NCBI GenBank assembly: GCA_018971775.1
Contig: JAGXAB010000018.1
Location: 1 to 64,000, forward strand
Source of the DNA: Cyanobacteria bacterium REEB67
GTDB taxonomy: Bacteria > Cyanobacteriota > Vampirovibrionia > Obscuribacterales > Obscuribacteraceae
DNA length: 64,000 bases
Direction of reading: 5' to 3'
Below the pieces are notes generated by a model that saw only the letters and a list, made by a program, of their open reading frames with translations, had not been told where the DNA came from and searched no databases. Every line of letters starts with the position of its first letter. The first letter of the stretch is position 1. Positions 1 to 7,912 of the stretch are shown in pieces. The position numbers and the translations under genes are program-made.

Positions 1-87
1 CGAATGTATACAATGTCGGGCCGCTGGATTCCATGGGGGCATATAACTCATCCCTATCCTCTCGAGCGCTTTCGCGTTAGGACCTAA
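1..87 (+). CDS. C-terminal tail of the presumed intron-encoded reverse transcriptase/maturase (partial)
   Basis: An open frame enters from the left edge in frame 1 and stops at TAA 85-87, five bases before domain V. That is where the ORF of a group II intron normally ends. Only 28 residues are visible (they include GHITHPYPLERF), too few to assign a family from sequence. The call rests on position relative to domain V. Confidence 0.35.
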   Translation, partial: RMYTMSGRWIPWGHITHPYPLERFRVRT

Positions 88-166
88 GGTAGGAGCCGGA
101 TGCGGGAAAGCCGCTAGTCCGGATCTGTGCGGGGTGGGGAGGGGTAACCATCCTCCCTACCGCGAT
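1..166 (+). mobile_element. 3' end of a group II intron (domains V and VI)
   Basis: Positions 92-126 read as a group II domain V. The AGC triad lies at 94-96. An outer stem pairs 93-101 with 117-125, with one G-A mismatch at the triad G. An inner GCGG/CCGC stem carries a GAAAG loop, and the two-base bulge is TA at 115-116. A domain VI hairpin follows at about 129-163, with GCGG/CCGC at the base, GGGAGG/CCTCCC above, and an unpaired A at 159 as candidate branch point. That puts the 3' splice site near 166, at a GAT end. The five-base inner loop and the mismatch suggest mild decay. Only the 3' part is in the window. Found by eye from the known domain V consensus; no covariance search was run. 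Confidence 0.65.
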
Positions 167-190
167 GGATCCGCCGCAAACGGATTTTCC

Positions 191-237
191 GCCTGCACAA
201 CCGGGCACATATAAGGAATCTGAGCAGGCATTTTTTT
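191..237 (+). terminator. possible rho-independent terminator
   Basis: GCCTGC (191-196) pairs with GCAGGC (224-229), followed by A and seven T. The loop is long (27 nt), so this is weak. It would end transcription coming out of the intron before the next gene. Confidence 0.3.
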
Positions 238-293
238 GCCTCCCTCTATTTCCTTACCAACGATTTCCTTCTCTTTGAAGGGAGGTTTTAGTT

Positions 294-698
294 ATGGCAC
301 TGCAGCGCATTTATTCTAGCGCCACCGCCGATATCGGCGCGCCTCTCGGACCGAGCTGGAGATTGCCGTCGATCAGTGTCGCTTTTATCGAAGCCGCCCT
401 TGTCTTTGTATTGCTGACAGCCATAGCCGCACTTGGAGGCAAGGCCAATGATTGGACTGGAGCGCTGGCTGTTTTCGCCACCTTCCTGCACGGTCAGGTA
501 TCCTTCGACCTGCAGGAATCACAACACAAGATGCCGGTGCCGGACGTCGAGCACTATTCCTGGTCGGGGCGACTATTTGTCACCAAAGAAATATTGTGGA
601 TCGCTACCTTTATAATGACCGGCTCCTGGCCCCTCTGCGCGGGCAGCTTGATATTCGCCACTTATCCGAAATGGCGCGCCTGGTTACGCGGCAAATAA
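294..698 (+). CDS. small membrane protein, unknown function
   Basis: A 134-residue protein with two or three hydrophobic segments (about residues 29-48, 54-70 and 100-122), so probably an inner-membrane protein. A very strong Shine-Dalgarno (GGGAGG, eight bases before the ATG) supports the start. It stands alone between the intron and the convergent TonB-like gene. I do not recognise the family. A short segment (HYSWSGRLFVTKEILWI) looks conserved-type rather than random, with aromatic residues next to the last helix. Confidence 0.6.
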   Translation: MALQRIYSSATADIGAPLGPSWRLPSISVAFIEAALVFVLLTAIAALGGKANDWTGALAVFATFLHGQVSFDLQESQHKMPVPDVEHYSWSGRLFVTKEILWIATFIMTGSWPLCAGSLIFATYPKWRAWLRGK

Positions 699-766
699 GG
701 CAGGTAAGTAAATCAGCCGGTAGATAAGTGGCTGAAGCGAGTAACCGCAGGCTGCTAGGTGACGAC

Positions 767-1579
767 TTATCTGGTCAAAAACTGTCGGTGCCTTTTATCT
801 TTGAAAACGTTATAGTCGAAAGTAAATTCGATATCCACAAAACGGGGCGCACCTGGCGGGAGTGGCTCGAGAGTGCTTGCTTGAACAGCTGCAGAGGCAG
901 CATCGTCAGCTGCCTTTGAATTAGATAACTTAAGAAAGCCTACGTCACTGACGGTACCGTCATTGGCGACCTTAAATTTGACCTTAACAACCTGGTTAAC
1001 GTAGGCGATGGGCGGGTTCCAGTGAGACTTGATCTCTCTTTGCAGATTAGCCATGTAAGGACCGTAATCAACTGCAGCCTGAGGATCGACTGGCTGGGCG
1101 ATAACGGGTGGCGAAGGAACCGGCGGTGATGGCGGCGCCGGTGCGCGAAAAATAGCGGCAGCACCAATCAGGCCTAAAATAATCGCAGCGGAAGAACCCC
1201 AGACGACAGCTCGTCTCCGGCGTCTTGTCCTGAAATTGCATTCAACGCTTTCCCCACGCCTTTCCAGCTCGTGGCAAGCGGCCACCCAATCTTCCTCGTT
1301 GGCATGGGGTTGGGAAATGATATCCAACAGCTCTTGCTTCTTCTTACCGACCATGCGGGTACTGCTCAGAGCAGGCTGCTGAGCCGCTATAGGAGCAGCC
1401 ACCGGAGCGGTGTCGTGGGTGGTGGCAGAAGGAACACTGGCTGCTGAACCGGGTGGAGCAAAGGCCATATGATCGTCTTTTACACTACCCTGGTTATCTT
1501 CGCTCTCAGCCTCGCTTGTGACACTATCGGCCACATTCAGCGTTATGGTATCCGGCACTCTAAATGGCTGTTCAGGCAT
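767..1579 (-). CDS. TonB C-terminal-domain protein with single membrane anchor
   Basis: A 270-residue protein. Residues 1-117 are acidic/Ala-Pro-rich and probably cytoplasmic. Five arginines (about 118-123) precede one membrane helix (about 124-146). A proline-rich linker follows (147-165), then a TonB-C-type domain (about 172-257) that starts YGPYMANLQREIKSHWNPP, as in TonB/TolA-like C-terminal domains. TonB proteins carry inner-membrane energy to outer-membrane receptors. No ExbB, ExbD or receptor is next to it, and the long cytoplasmic N-terminus is unlike E. coli TonB, so it may instead be a periplasm-spanning structural or signalling protein. The domain call is fairly sure; the physiological role is not. 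Confidence 0.75.
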   Translation of the reverse strand: MPEQPFRVPDTITLNVADSVTSEAESEDNQGSVKDDHMAFAPPGSAASVPSATTHDTAPVAAPIAAQQPALSSTRMVGKKKQELLDIISQPHANEEDWVAACHELERRGESVECNFRTRRRRRAVVWGSSAAIILGLIGAAAIFRAPAPPSPPVPSPPVIAQPVDPQAAVDYGPYMANLQREIKSHWNPPIAYVNQVVKVKFKVANDGTVSDVGFLKLSNSKAADDAASAAVQASTLEPLPPGAPRFVDIEFTFDYNVFKDKRHRQFLTR

Positions 1580-1705
1580 CTCTTCAACCTTTAACCCGAG
1601 CTAAGGATGCAGTTTTGTTCGCACCATATAAGCACGATGCCTGCATAATGACATCTTACCTGTTATAGCCTATTTTGATGGGAGCCAAAACCGGTTTTAC
1701 CCTAA

Positions 1706-1848
1706 GTCAGATTTCTTTTGAAAATTCTGACCGTTGGCAGCTATGGTCAGATTTCTTTTGAAAATTCTGACAGTCGGCAGCTATGGTCAGATTTCTTTTG
1801 AAAATTCTGACAGTCGGCTATAGTCAGATTTCCGCTAAAAATTCTGAC
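1706..1848. repeat. tandem array of four 26-bp hairpin repeats
   Basis: Four copies start at 1706, 1746, 1786 and 1823. Copies 1-3 are identical. Each has a left arm GTCAGATTTC, a TTTT loop and a right arm GAAATTCTGAC, a ten-pair stem with one bulged T. Copy 4 keeps the outer arms (GTCAGATTT, TTCTGAC) but has a different centre (CCGCTAAA). Spacers are 14, 14 and 11 bp and are themselves alike (TCGGCAGCTATG). The array lies upstream of the TonB-like gene. The constant outer arms and altered loop fit selection on a hairpin or a dimeric protein site. Confidence 0.85.
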
Positions 1849-1892
1849 TCCTCCGTCCACTTCGAATTGATCGAGAATTCATCAGGTCGTAT

Positions 1893-1918
1893 TGTCGAAC
1901 ACTCGACAGTTGAACAAC
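1893..1918. promoter_or_regulatory. adjacent short palindromes, possible operator
   Basis: TGTCGA-ACAC-TCGACA (1893-1908) is followed directly by GTTG-AA-CAAC (1909-1918). Other small inverted repeats lie nearby (GTAC-CTCT-GTAC near 2008). They could be protein-binding sites for the TonB-like gene or part of a decayed element. Function is unproven. Confidence 0.3.
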
Positions 1919-1946
1919 TCCTACCGTTCACAATACAATCATTAGA

Positions 1947-2510
1947 CTAGTCAACGGTTAAGCCAGTTGTAACGTAAAAGTGTCTAGCAGTTGTGTTGAC
2001 TAGCAGTCGTACCTCTGTACGGTTGGACAGTCGAGAAAGAGGTTTTAGTTTCCCCTTATCGCCTTTGGAATTAAATCCTTGCTTCGTACGCTGAATTTCT
2101 CTTTCAAGATCACCCTGCAGCCGTGCCTCTGCATCAGCTCTGCCTATTGCTCGTTCTAAACTGCCGATGGCAACAGTAAGTGAGTCCAACAAGCTAATGA
2201 TTTCTCCAGTGCGTGCCTATACATCTGTAGTGCCAGTCTGGCAGTCATGTCCGAAATTCAGCAAGCGCGAACGAAGAATAGCTAATTGCTGACCCGGGGA
2301 CGCGGGACTAAAGGCATTTTCTTCGCTTGCATCTGCCCCTAATGACTTTTCTGGTACCGCCAGATTGGTCGAATCGTTAAATATCCAGCCGATTGCCTCA
2401 TCGGGTAAATTCATCACTGCAGGAGAAATGCTCTAACGGACAGAGTTTCCGCAGAGAGGACAAAACAGCCAATTCACTTGCAGTGCGCCAGTGCAATTCC
2501 CACATAGCAT
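1947..2510 (-). pseudogene. zinc-ribbon protein frame interrupted by in-frame amber codons
   Basis: The ATG at 2510 has a good Shine-Dalgarno (AGGTGA, six bases away). It opens a 25-residue zinc ribbon (MLCGNCTGA, then FCPLCGNSVR: two CxxC pairs) that ends at TAG 2433-2435. The same frame goes on for 71 codons to TAG 2217-2219, then through a helical Glu/Arg-rich stretch (ISLLDSLTVAIGSLERAIGR) to TAG 1947-1949. Beyond that it stays open another 40 codons to a TGA at 1824-1826. No TAA or TGA interrupts 228 codons. It looks like one gene, N-terminal zinc ribbon plus a coiled or disordered region, that decayed through amber mutations. Since TAG ends many normal genes here, a pseudogene is likelier than recoding. 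The family is unknown. Confidence 0.55.
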
Positions 2511-2585
2511 TGACAATCACCTGTTTTCAATCGAAAGGAAATTAGGCGTGCTGTTTATATATTCACCATGTCACAGGCCCCTAAT

Positions 2586-3386
2586 CTAATTACTCATCGG
2601 CTTGGCGACAGGCATTTCGCCTTTTTCGAAACTCTGGAATATCAGCAAATCAAGCTGAAAGGGTCCGGGGTTGATACCGAGGTCGGTGGCCATCGGATTG
2701 CCAAAGACAAAGACAAGATAAACGTTCAAAGATAGTGTCACAGCCACAAGTACGGTCATCAAAGACTGTACTCTTATATCGGCCACACCAAAGAAATAGG
2801 TAAAAATAACGGTAAAAATGCCGCCCGTGATCAGAACAAACCACATTACGGGAGCCACCCCTTTGAGCGAGCTGATCACGCGCGTGCGGTGATTCTGGGT
2901 CATCGCACAGATCTCGGAGACGAGCTGCTGATGGATAGTTTGCTCGCCCTCAGTGACCGGGTGAAGGGTGGTGATTTCCTTCCAGAGTAAAAAGACAGAA
3001 TGAAATGTCTTCTGGCTGTACTTTCCATCCCGCAAAGTGATCCATTCGTCTTCGATCACCTCCTGAGCGTATTCAACGCACAGGGCCCTTATAGCCTGTC
3101 GTTTCGGAGCAGGCAAACCCTCCGAACAAAGGAAAATATTGGCCAGGCCGCTTGCTTCCATAGAAACGAGACCGCGCACGTCTTGCATGTGCTGCATAGC
3201 GTCGACGATGACAAAACCAAGCAGTACGGCATAAAGAGTGCCCACAACCGAAAGCATATAGCCGGCCACTTCGTGATACGTGGCTAGAGTCTCCAGGGAG
3301 ACCCGGCGACGGACGAGGAGCATGCCGAGCACGGAGAGTAAGGTGGTGATAAACACCACCACAAAACCGAACAAATAACCGTTCAT
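2586..3386 (-). CDS. DUF4239 (bestrophin-like) membrane protein
   Basis: A 266-residue protein with four predicted membrane helices in two pairs (about 5-25 and 42-62; 180-200 and 208-228) around a soluble helical middle. The layout and the C-terminal ending (FGNPMATDLGINPGPFQ) match the DUF4239 family, whose biochemical role is not established; a channel-like fold has been proposed. A Shine-Dalgarno AGGATG precedes the ATG. It follows the next leftward gene by 12 bases, so it probably shares a transcript with the hypothetical and DUF2237 genes upstream. Confidence 0.8.
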   Translation of the reverse strand: MNGYLFGFVVVFITTLLSVLGMLLVRRRVSLETLATYHEVAGYMLSVVGTLYAVLLGFVIVDAMQHMQDVRGLVSMEASGLANIFLCSEGLPAPKRQAIRALCVEYAQEVIEDEWITLRDGKYSQKTFHSVFLLWKEITTLHPVTEGEQTIHQQLVSEICAMTQNHRTRVISSLKGVAPVMWFVLITGGIFTVIFTYFFGVADIRVQSLMTVLVAVTLSLNVYLVFVFGNPMATDLGINPGPFQLDLLIFQSFEKGEMPVAKPMSN

Positions 3387-3398
3387 TTAATCATCCTG

Positions 3399-4094
3399 TT
3401 ATTGGCTCTTTTCGCTATCCAGATTTATGTAAATCGCGCTTTTCAGTAGCGCCTCGTCGACGCCCATACTCAAAACCTGAGGGGGAGCTGGTTCGGTCAA
3501 CAGAGCGATATTGCCGTTATTATTCAAAACTGTCTGTAAGAGCTCCCCAGAAAGTCCGGTCGCCTCATTGGTGTGGACTGAGATAGCAAAAAAACCGTTT
3601 TCATCAGGACTGGCAGGACAAAATTGATGATAGACCGTACCGGAAAAACGGAGCACAAACTGCCTGTCACCGGGGATTTGAACGACATAGAGATTTTTCC
3701 AAAAAAGCTCTGGCTGCTTGCGAGCGTCCGAGGGAGAGCACAAGCTGAACTTCAAAATACAGCCTTTGCCGCCGGTGATACCGGTTATTACTCTGTGGCC
3801 TTTGTGGCGATGGAAGACCAGGTCCCGTTTGTCGACGCCGAAGGTATAAACAGCGGTGTGATCGATGCGGTCAAAGTCAGTCTTGCCGATGACGGCGCTC
3901 GGTTCGTTATACTGGTCGATAAATTCAGGATGATTACTCTGTTGAAGCAATGCATTTTCGACGAAAAGTGAGCCGCTGCCGGCAGGAAGCTGGCCAGTCA
4001 CCGTAATTTCGATCGGCAGCTCTCTGCCGCCGGTGCTGATACTGACATGGGATCGCCCGCGTAGCTTTACCCGCTCGTTATCTACCACAGTCAT
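3399..4094 (-). CDS. hypothetical protein
   Basis: A 231-residue soluble protein with no signal peptide or membrane segment. GGAGGA upstream of the ATG supports the start. It is rich in beta-type stretches, and I see no known motif. It lies between a DUF2237 gene (26 bp upstream) and the DUF4239 gene (12 bp downstream) on the same strand, so it is probably co-transcribed with them. Its position inside a compact leftward run argues that it is real. Confidence 0.65.
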   Translation of the reverse strand: MTVVDNERVKLRGRSHVSISTGGRELPIEITVTGQLPAGSGSLFVENALLQQSNHPEFIDQYNEPSAVIGKTDFDRIDHTAVYTFGVDKRDLVFHRHKGHRVITGITGGKGCILKFSLCSPSDARKQPELFWKNLYVVQIPGDRQFVLRFSGTVYHQFCPASPDENGFFAISVHTNEATGLSGELLQTVLNNNGNIALLTEPAPPQVLSMGVDEALLKSAIYINLDSEKSQ

Positions 4095-4120
4095 CTGGAC
4101 TAATCCTCCAACAAGCGCAA

Positions 4121-4501
4121 TTATTTTGATTCGGCCGGATCTACGGCCAGACTTTTCAAATCGTCCAATCGACAGTGTTTCAAGGTCGCCTCGTGGGTAG
4201 CGGCCAGCACCACTCCCGGCGCCATATTAGCCTCAAAAGCTTCCTGCCAGCGACTGGCACAGAGACACCATTTATCGCCCGGCTTCAAACCGGCAAAACC
4301 ATAGGCAGGCATGGGGGTAGTCAGGTCGTTGCCGCGTTCCTTTGAAAATTTCAAAAAATCCTTGCTGACGATGGCGCAAACGCTGTGCACGCCTTGATCA
4401 TCAGGACCAGTACTGCAATAGCCATCACGATAGAAACCAGTCGGCGGCGTAGTGCAGCACGGCTCGAGATTGGTACCAATCACATTTTTAATTACGCTCA
4501 T
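4121..4501 (-). CDS. DUF2237 family protein
   Basis: A 126-residue protein that matches the DUF2237 family over its full length. Signature stretches are LEPCCTTPPTGFYRDGYC, CSTGPDDQGVHSVCAIV, KERGNDLTTP, FAGLKPGDKWCLCASRW and PGVVLAATHE. Several conserved cysteines (the CC pair and WCLC) are kept. The family is widespread in bacteria and eukaryotes, but its function is not known. GAGGGA six bases before the ATG confirms the start. It lies 15 bp downstream of the TPR gene on the same strand. Confidence 0.92.
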   Translation of the reverse strand: MSVIKNVIGTNLEPCCTTPPTGFYRDGYCSTGPDDQGVHSVCAIVSKDFLKFSKERGNDLTTPMPAYGFAGLKPGDKWCLCASRWQEAFEANMAPGVVLAATHEATLKHCRLDDLKSLAVDPAESK

Positions 4502-4516
4502 TTTCTATCCCTCAAT

Positions 4517-5977
4517 CTACACCTTATTATCATCGCCATTTTCTTTTTCCGCTGCAGATTTTTCGATGTCGACTTCAGTAATTTCAAGTTCTTCCAGACT
4601 GGAGACCGTTTTTTCAGTTTGATTTTCTGCCGAGGCAAGAGCAGCCTTTTCTCTGGCCTGCTCGCCCTCTTGTACTTCGGCCTGAGCGGCCATCGTCTTT
4701 TCTCTTTCAACTTCTTCAGCGGCCAGAACAGCCTTGGCCGCCACTACTGCAGCTTCACCATAGGGTGCGCTGACTGTCCGCGGTTCTGCCGGAGCCACTG
4801 ACGAGCCCGACTTTGACGATAGATCGATGCCGGAGGTTTCTTCGGTCAAAGCCTGACTGACCAAAAAATTGCGCAAAGGATCGAGCACCAGAAGAGGCAT
4901 ACGAAATTGATGCACACTTTGATCGCGAGTGAGGATGGAGACAGTGCCACTGCCCATAGTGCTCAAATACTGGATAGATTCTACCTGGGCACGCTGGATG
5001 CTGACACGAGTAGCTCCGACGGCCTGCGAAAATATCTCGGGAACGAATACCAGGCGCGAATCGGTGACGACGAAGCGACCCGGTTGGTCTTTGTGGAAGG
5101 TGAGGAAGAAAGAACGCAACACAGTTTCGCCGTCCTGGGGCTTGAAACGAGATCCGGCAAAAACCACGGCGAAGATCAATGAAAAGCCTAGAAAAACAAG
5201 TCCCCAGGCGGCCAGGAAGGTGCCGAGAAATTCATTCCAGGACTCTTGCACTTTCAAGGCATTGGCGGCAAATCCTTCACCAATAGAGCCGCCGATGTCG
5301 CCGGCCGAGGACAGGGCCATACCGAGTTTTGCATGCGCCATCGCACTTTTAGGAGCAAAGCGCACCGCCTGTTTGCAGGCCTCGACCTGCTCTTTTTTCC
5401 GACCAAGCTTGCCGAGCGCCTCACCTAGACCGAGATAAGCGCGCGCATATTCCGGGTCGATAGCAAGGGCCCGGTGGTAAAGATCGCAGGCGGCCAGGTT
5501 TTCACCCTGTTTTTCGCGAATGGCCGCCAGGTTGACGTACGAGCTCGGAGCCGTCGGCTGCAAGCGGATTGACTCCTGCAAGGCAAGGGCTGCATCGGAG
5601 TACTGGCGCAAACTGCCCAATGAAAGGCCTAATATTGAGTAAGCGGCGGCATTGCCTGGATCGAGCTCGAGAGCGGCTTTTTCGTGGCTAATTGAAGGCT
5701 CATATTTGCCCTGCCGCCCGAGCACCAGACCAAGAAAGTAGTGCGCGTCAACATTGTTTTTATCAACATTGAGCACGCCTCTGAGTGTATTACAAGCGTC
5801 ATCGAAGCGTCCTTCGGCGGCCAGGCTGCGCGCCTTTGCCACTTCTTTGCTCTCATCGACTGGAGACAGCGCGGTGGCGCTTCCCAGAGCGATGAGGGTG
5901 ACAAGGTAAATGGCCAGTACTCTGGCAGTCGCGAAATACGCCGAAGGGGCGATGACCCTGGAAATATTTTCAGACAT
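4517..5977 (-). CDS. TPR protein with membrane helix and PH/GRAM-like domain
   Basis: A 486-residue protein. A hydrophobic N-terminal segment (about 18-36) is followed by roughly five tetratricopeptide repeats (46-225; repeated AAYSILGLSLG and YVNLAAI-type helices). A membrane helix follows (about 252-274), then a beta-rich segment (about 282-378) with GETVLRSFFLTF and GRFVVTDSRLVFVP. The latter looks like a bacterial PH or GRAM domain. The last 100 residues are charged and helical (Glu/Ala/Lys). TPRs bind partner proteins and the PH-like domain often docks to membranes, so a scaffold role is likely. The partners are unknown. It starts 13 bp downstream of the acyl-CoA ligase stop. Confidence 0.75.
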   Translation of the reverse strand: MSENISRVIAPSAYFATARVLAIYLVTLIALGSATALSPVDESKEVAKARSLAAEGRFDDACNTLRGVLNVDKNNVDAHYFLGLVLGRQGKYEPSISHEKAALELDPGNAAAYSILGLSLGSLRQYSDAALALQESIRLQPTAPSSYVNLAAIREKQGENLAACDLYHRALAIDPEYARAYLGLGEALGKLGRKKEQVEACKQAVRFAPKSAMAHAKLGMALSSAGDIGGSIGEGFAANALKVQESWNEFLGTFLAAWGLVFLGFSLIFAVVFAGSRFKPQDGETVLRSFFLTFHKDQPGRFVVTDSRLVFVPEIFSQAVGATRVSIQRAQVESIQYLSTMGSGTVSILTRDQSVHQFRMPLLVLDPLRNFLVSQALTEETSGIDLSSKSGSSVAPAEPRTVSAPYGEAAVVAAKAVLAAEEVEREKTMAAQAEVQEGEQAREKAALASAENQTEKTVSSLEELEITEVDIEKSAAEKENGDDNKV

Positions 5978-5990
5978 GCTTAGCTGTCCC

Positions 5991-7577
5991 TCAATTAACG
6001 CGCTTGGCCCGACTATCCCAATGCTTGTCGCGCAGGACCTTTTTCAGTATCTTACCGCTTCCGGTTTTGGGCATCTCATCGACGATTTCGATTTCGCGCG
6101 GAGCCTTGTAGTGAGCGAGACGCTCTTTGACAAAGGTAATCATCTCGGCCGGCTTTACGGTCATGCCCGGGCGCAGAACGAGAGTAGCTTTGACTATTTC
6201 TCCCCAGCGGTCATCAGGTATGCCAAAAACGGCACATTCGAAAACGGCGGGATGTTCCTGCAAAACGTATTCAACCTCAGTGCTGTAAACGTTTTCGCCA
6301 CCGGAAATGATCATATCTTTTTTGCGATCGACGATATTAACATAACCGTCGCCGTCCATGACGGCCAGGTCGCCGGTATGAATCCAGCCGTTGATAATAG
6401 CGGCGGCTGTCGCATCGCGATTTTTCCAATAACCGGCTGTGATTGTTGGCCCACGGGCGATAATCTCGCCCACTTCGACCCCGTCTTTATCGACATCGAC
6501 ACCATCCGGACGCACAACGCGCAGCTCGACACAGATAAAAGGCCGACCTGTCTTGGCCCGAATCTCCTGGCGCTTTTCTTTGGGAAGCTGCAGATGCTCC
6601 CATTTAGGCAGACTGATCGTCAAAATGGGGCTGGTCTCGGTCATGCCGTAAAACTGTATATAAGTGCAGCCAAAAATGTCTTCGACACGACGCACCAGAT
6701 CTGGTGCTATCGGAGAGCCGGCGGTCATGATCGCCTTCAATTTCTTATATGAGTAGTCCCATGCCTTCTGGGATTTGACCAGTTGATTGACCATCGTCGG
6801 CACGAGGGCGGTCGCGGTCACGTCTTCGGTCTCGAGCAGAGGCAATACGTCATCGGCTTTGAAATAAGGCAAGAAAACATGCTTGCCGCCCACCCAGGTA
6901 AGTGCAAAGATGGCCCAGGCATCTACTAAATGAAACATCGGAGCAATGTGCGCCCAGACATCGCCGTCACTGAATTGAAATTCGGCTACTGCTCCCAGGG
7001 CGTGCGTGGCGACATTGTCGTGACTGAGCATGACACCTTTCGCTTCGCCGGTGGTGCCGCTCGTGTAATAGAGTTGGGCCAGATCCGAGCCGCCGGCGCC
7101 GTTGTCTATAAGCTCATGGCCCCAGTGACGCATGACAAATTGTTCGTAGTGGAAGCCTTTGACATCCTCCGTTTTGGCCATCACACCTGGCCCAAGCCAG
7201 GTAACCAGCTTGAGAGTCGGCAGGGCAACGACGGCTTCGGCAGTCAGAGCGCCAAAATCAGTATGGCTGACGAAGAGCTCGGCATCGCAATGCAGCAGGA
7301 TCGGGCGGATTTCGGCGGCGGAGAGGCGATAGTTGATGGGCGCCAGGACAACACCCAGAAGAGCCGTAGCAAAATAGAGCTCGAGAAATTCGACGCAGTT
7401 GGGCGCCATGCAGGCCACCACCGAGCCCTTGGTCAGGCCAAGATTGCTTAAGGCCTGGGTAAGGGCGGCGATTCTGCTGCCGAGTTCCTTATAGGTAAAG
7501 CGTTTCTGACCATCGACAATGGCCTCTCGTTCCGGCCAGACAGCCAGGGCACGTTTAATGCAAGTCGCAAGATTCAA
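5991..7577 (-). CDS. long-chain fatty acid-CoA ligase (AMP-binding family)
   Basis: About 528 residues. It activates a carboxylic acid as acyl-AMP and then acyl-CoA. The AMP-binding P-loop YYTSGTTGEAKG lies near residue 170. The A5 motif FYGMTETSP, the hinge region VDRKKDMIISGGENVYS, and the catalytic lysine in PKTGSGKILKK near the C-terminus are all present. No signal peptide. The frame stays open to a TTG at 7592, but GAGGAC lies just before the TTG at 7577, so I prefer that start. Chain length is not readable from sequence; medium- or long-chain fatty acids are likely. An acyl-CoA dehydrogenase at 51.9 kb could act on its products. Confidence 0.88.
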   Translation of the reverse strand: MNLATCIKRALAVWPEREAIVDGQKRFTYKELGSRIAALTQALSNLGLTKGSVVACMAPNCVEFLELYFATALLGVVLAPINYRLSAAEIRPILLHCDAELFVSHTDFGALTAEAVVALPTLKLVTWLGPGVMAKTEDVKGFHYEQFVMRHWGHELIDNGAGGSDLAQLYYTSGTTGEAKGVMLSHDNVATHALGAVAEFQFSDGDVWAHIAPMFHLVDAWAIFALTWVGGKHVFLPYFKADDVLPLLETEDVTATALVPTMVNQLVKSQKAWDYSYKKLKAIMTAGSPIAPDLVRRVEDIFGCTYIQFYGMTETSPILTISLPKWEHLQLPKEKRQEIRAKTGRPFICVELRVVRPDGVDVDKDGVEVGEIIARGPTITAGYWKNRDATAAAIINGWIHTGDLAVMDGDGYVNIVDRKKDMIISGGENVYSTEVEYVLQEHPAVFECAVFGIPDDRWGEIVKATLVLRPGMTVKPAEMITFVKERLAHYKAPREIEIVDEMPKTGSGKILKKVLRDKHWDSRAKRVN

Positions 7578-7912
7578 GATTTTTGTCCTCAACCAATTAC
7601 TAACTGGTTACCGTGAGCGCCGCTCAAAATAGGAGAAGCAGGCAATCAGCCACAGTATAGGCCCTGCCCGAAAATATCTCCACCCGGACCCGGAGGGCCG
7701 CAAGAAGATGCCCGGAAGCGCCAGAAAATGGGGATTTAGCCTGGCAATCTCCTGACATGTCAAAAATCTCTTAGTAAATGGTGATCAAATGAGCCTCCCC
7801 CCTCAATGCTTTGTTAAGCTTGTCAGCCAAGGTTATAGCGCCGGGTGGCCGAGCCGCCCGACATATTGCTAGAACAAACCGCCCTTTGAATGCAATAAAG
7901 GTGAACAAAGAC
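7578..7912. promoter_or_regulatory. divergent intergenic region between acyl-CoA ligase and icd
   Basis: 335 bp holding the promoters of both divergent genes. A perfect ten-base palindrome, TGACATGTCA, lies at 7753-7762 and could be an operator. I cannot assign -35/-10 boxes with confidence. An upstream in-frame extension of icd (from 7811) lacks a ribosome site and is treated as untranslated. Confidence 0.4.

Noticed and set aside
1706-1848. Short CRISPR array
   Set aside because: The spacers are 11-14 bp and nearly identical to each other; real CRISPR spacers are longer and unique, and no cas gene is near.
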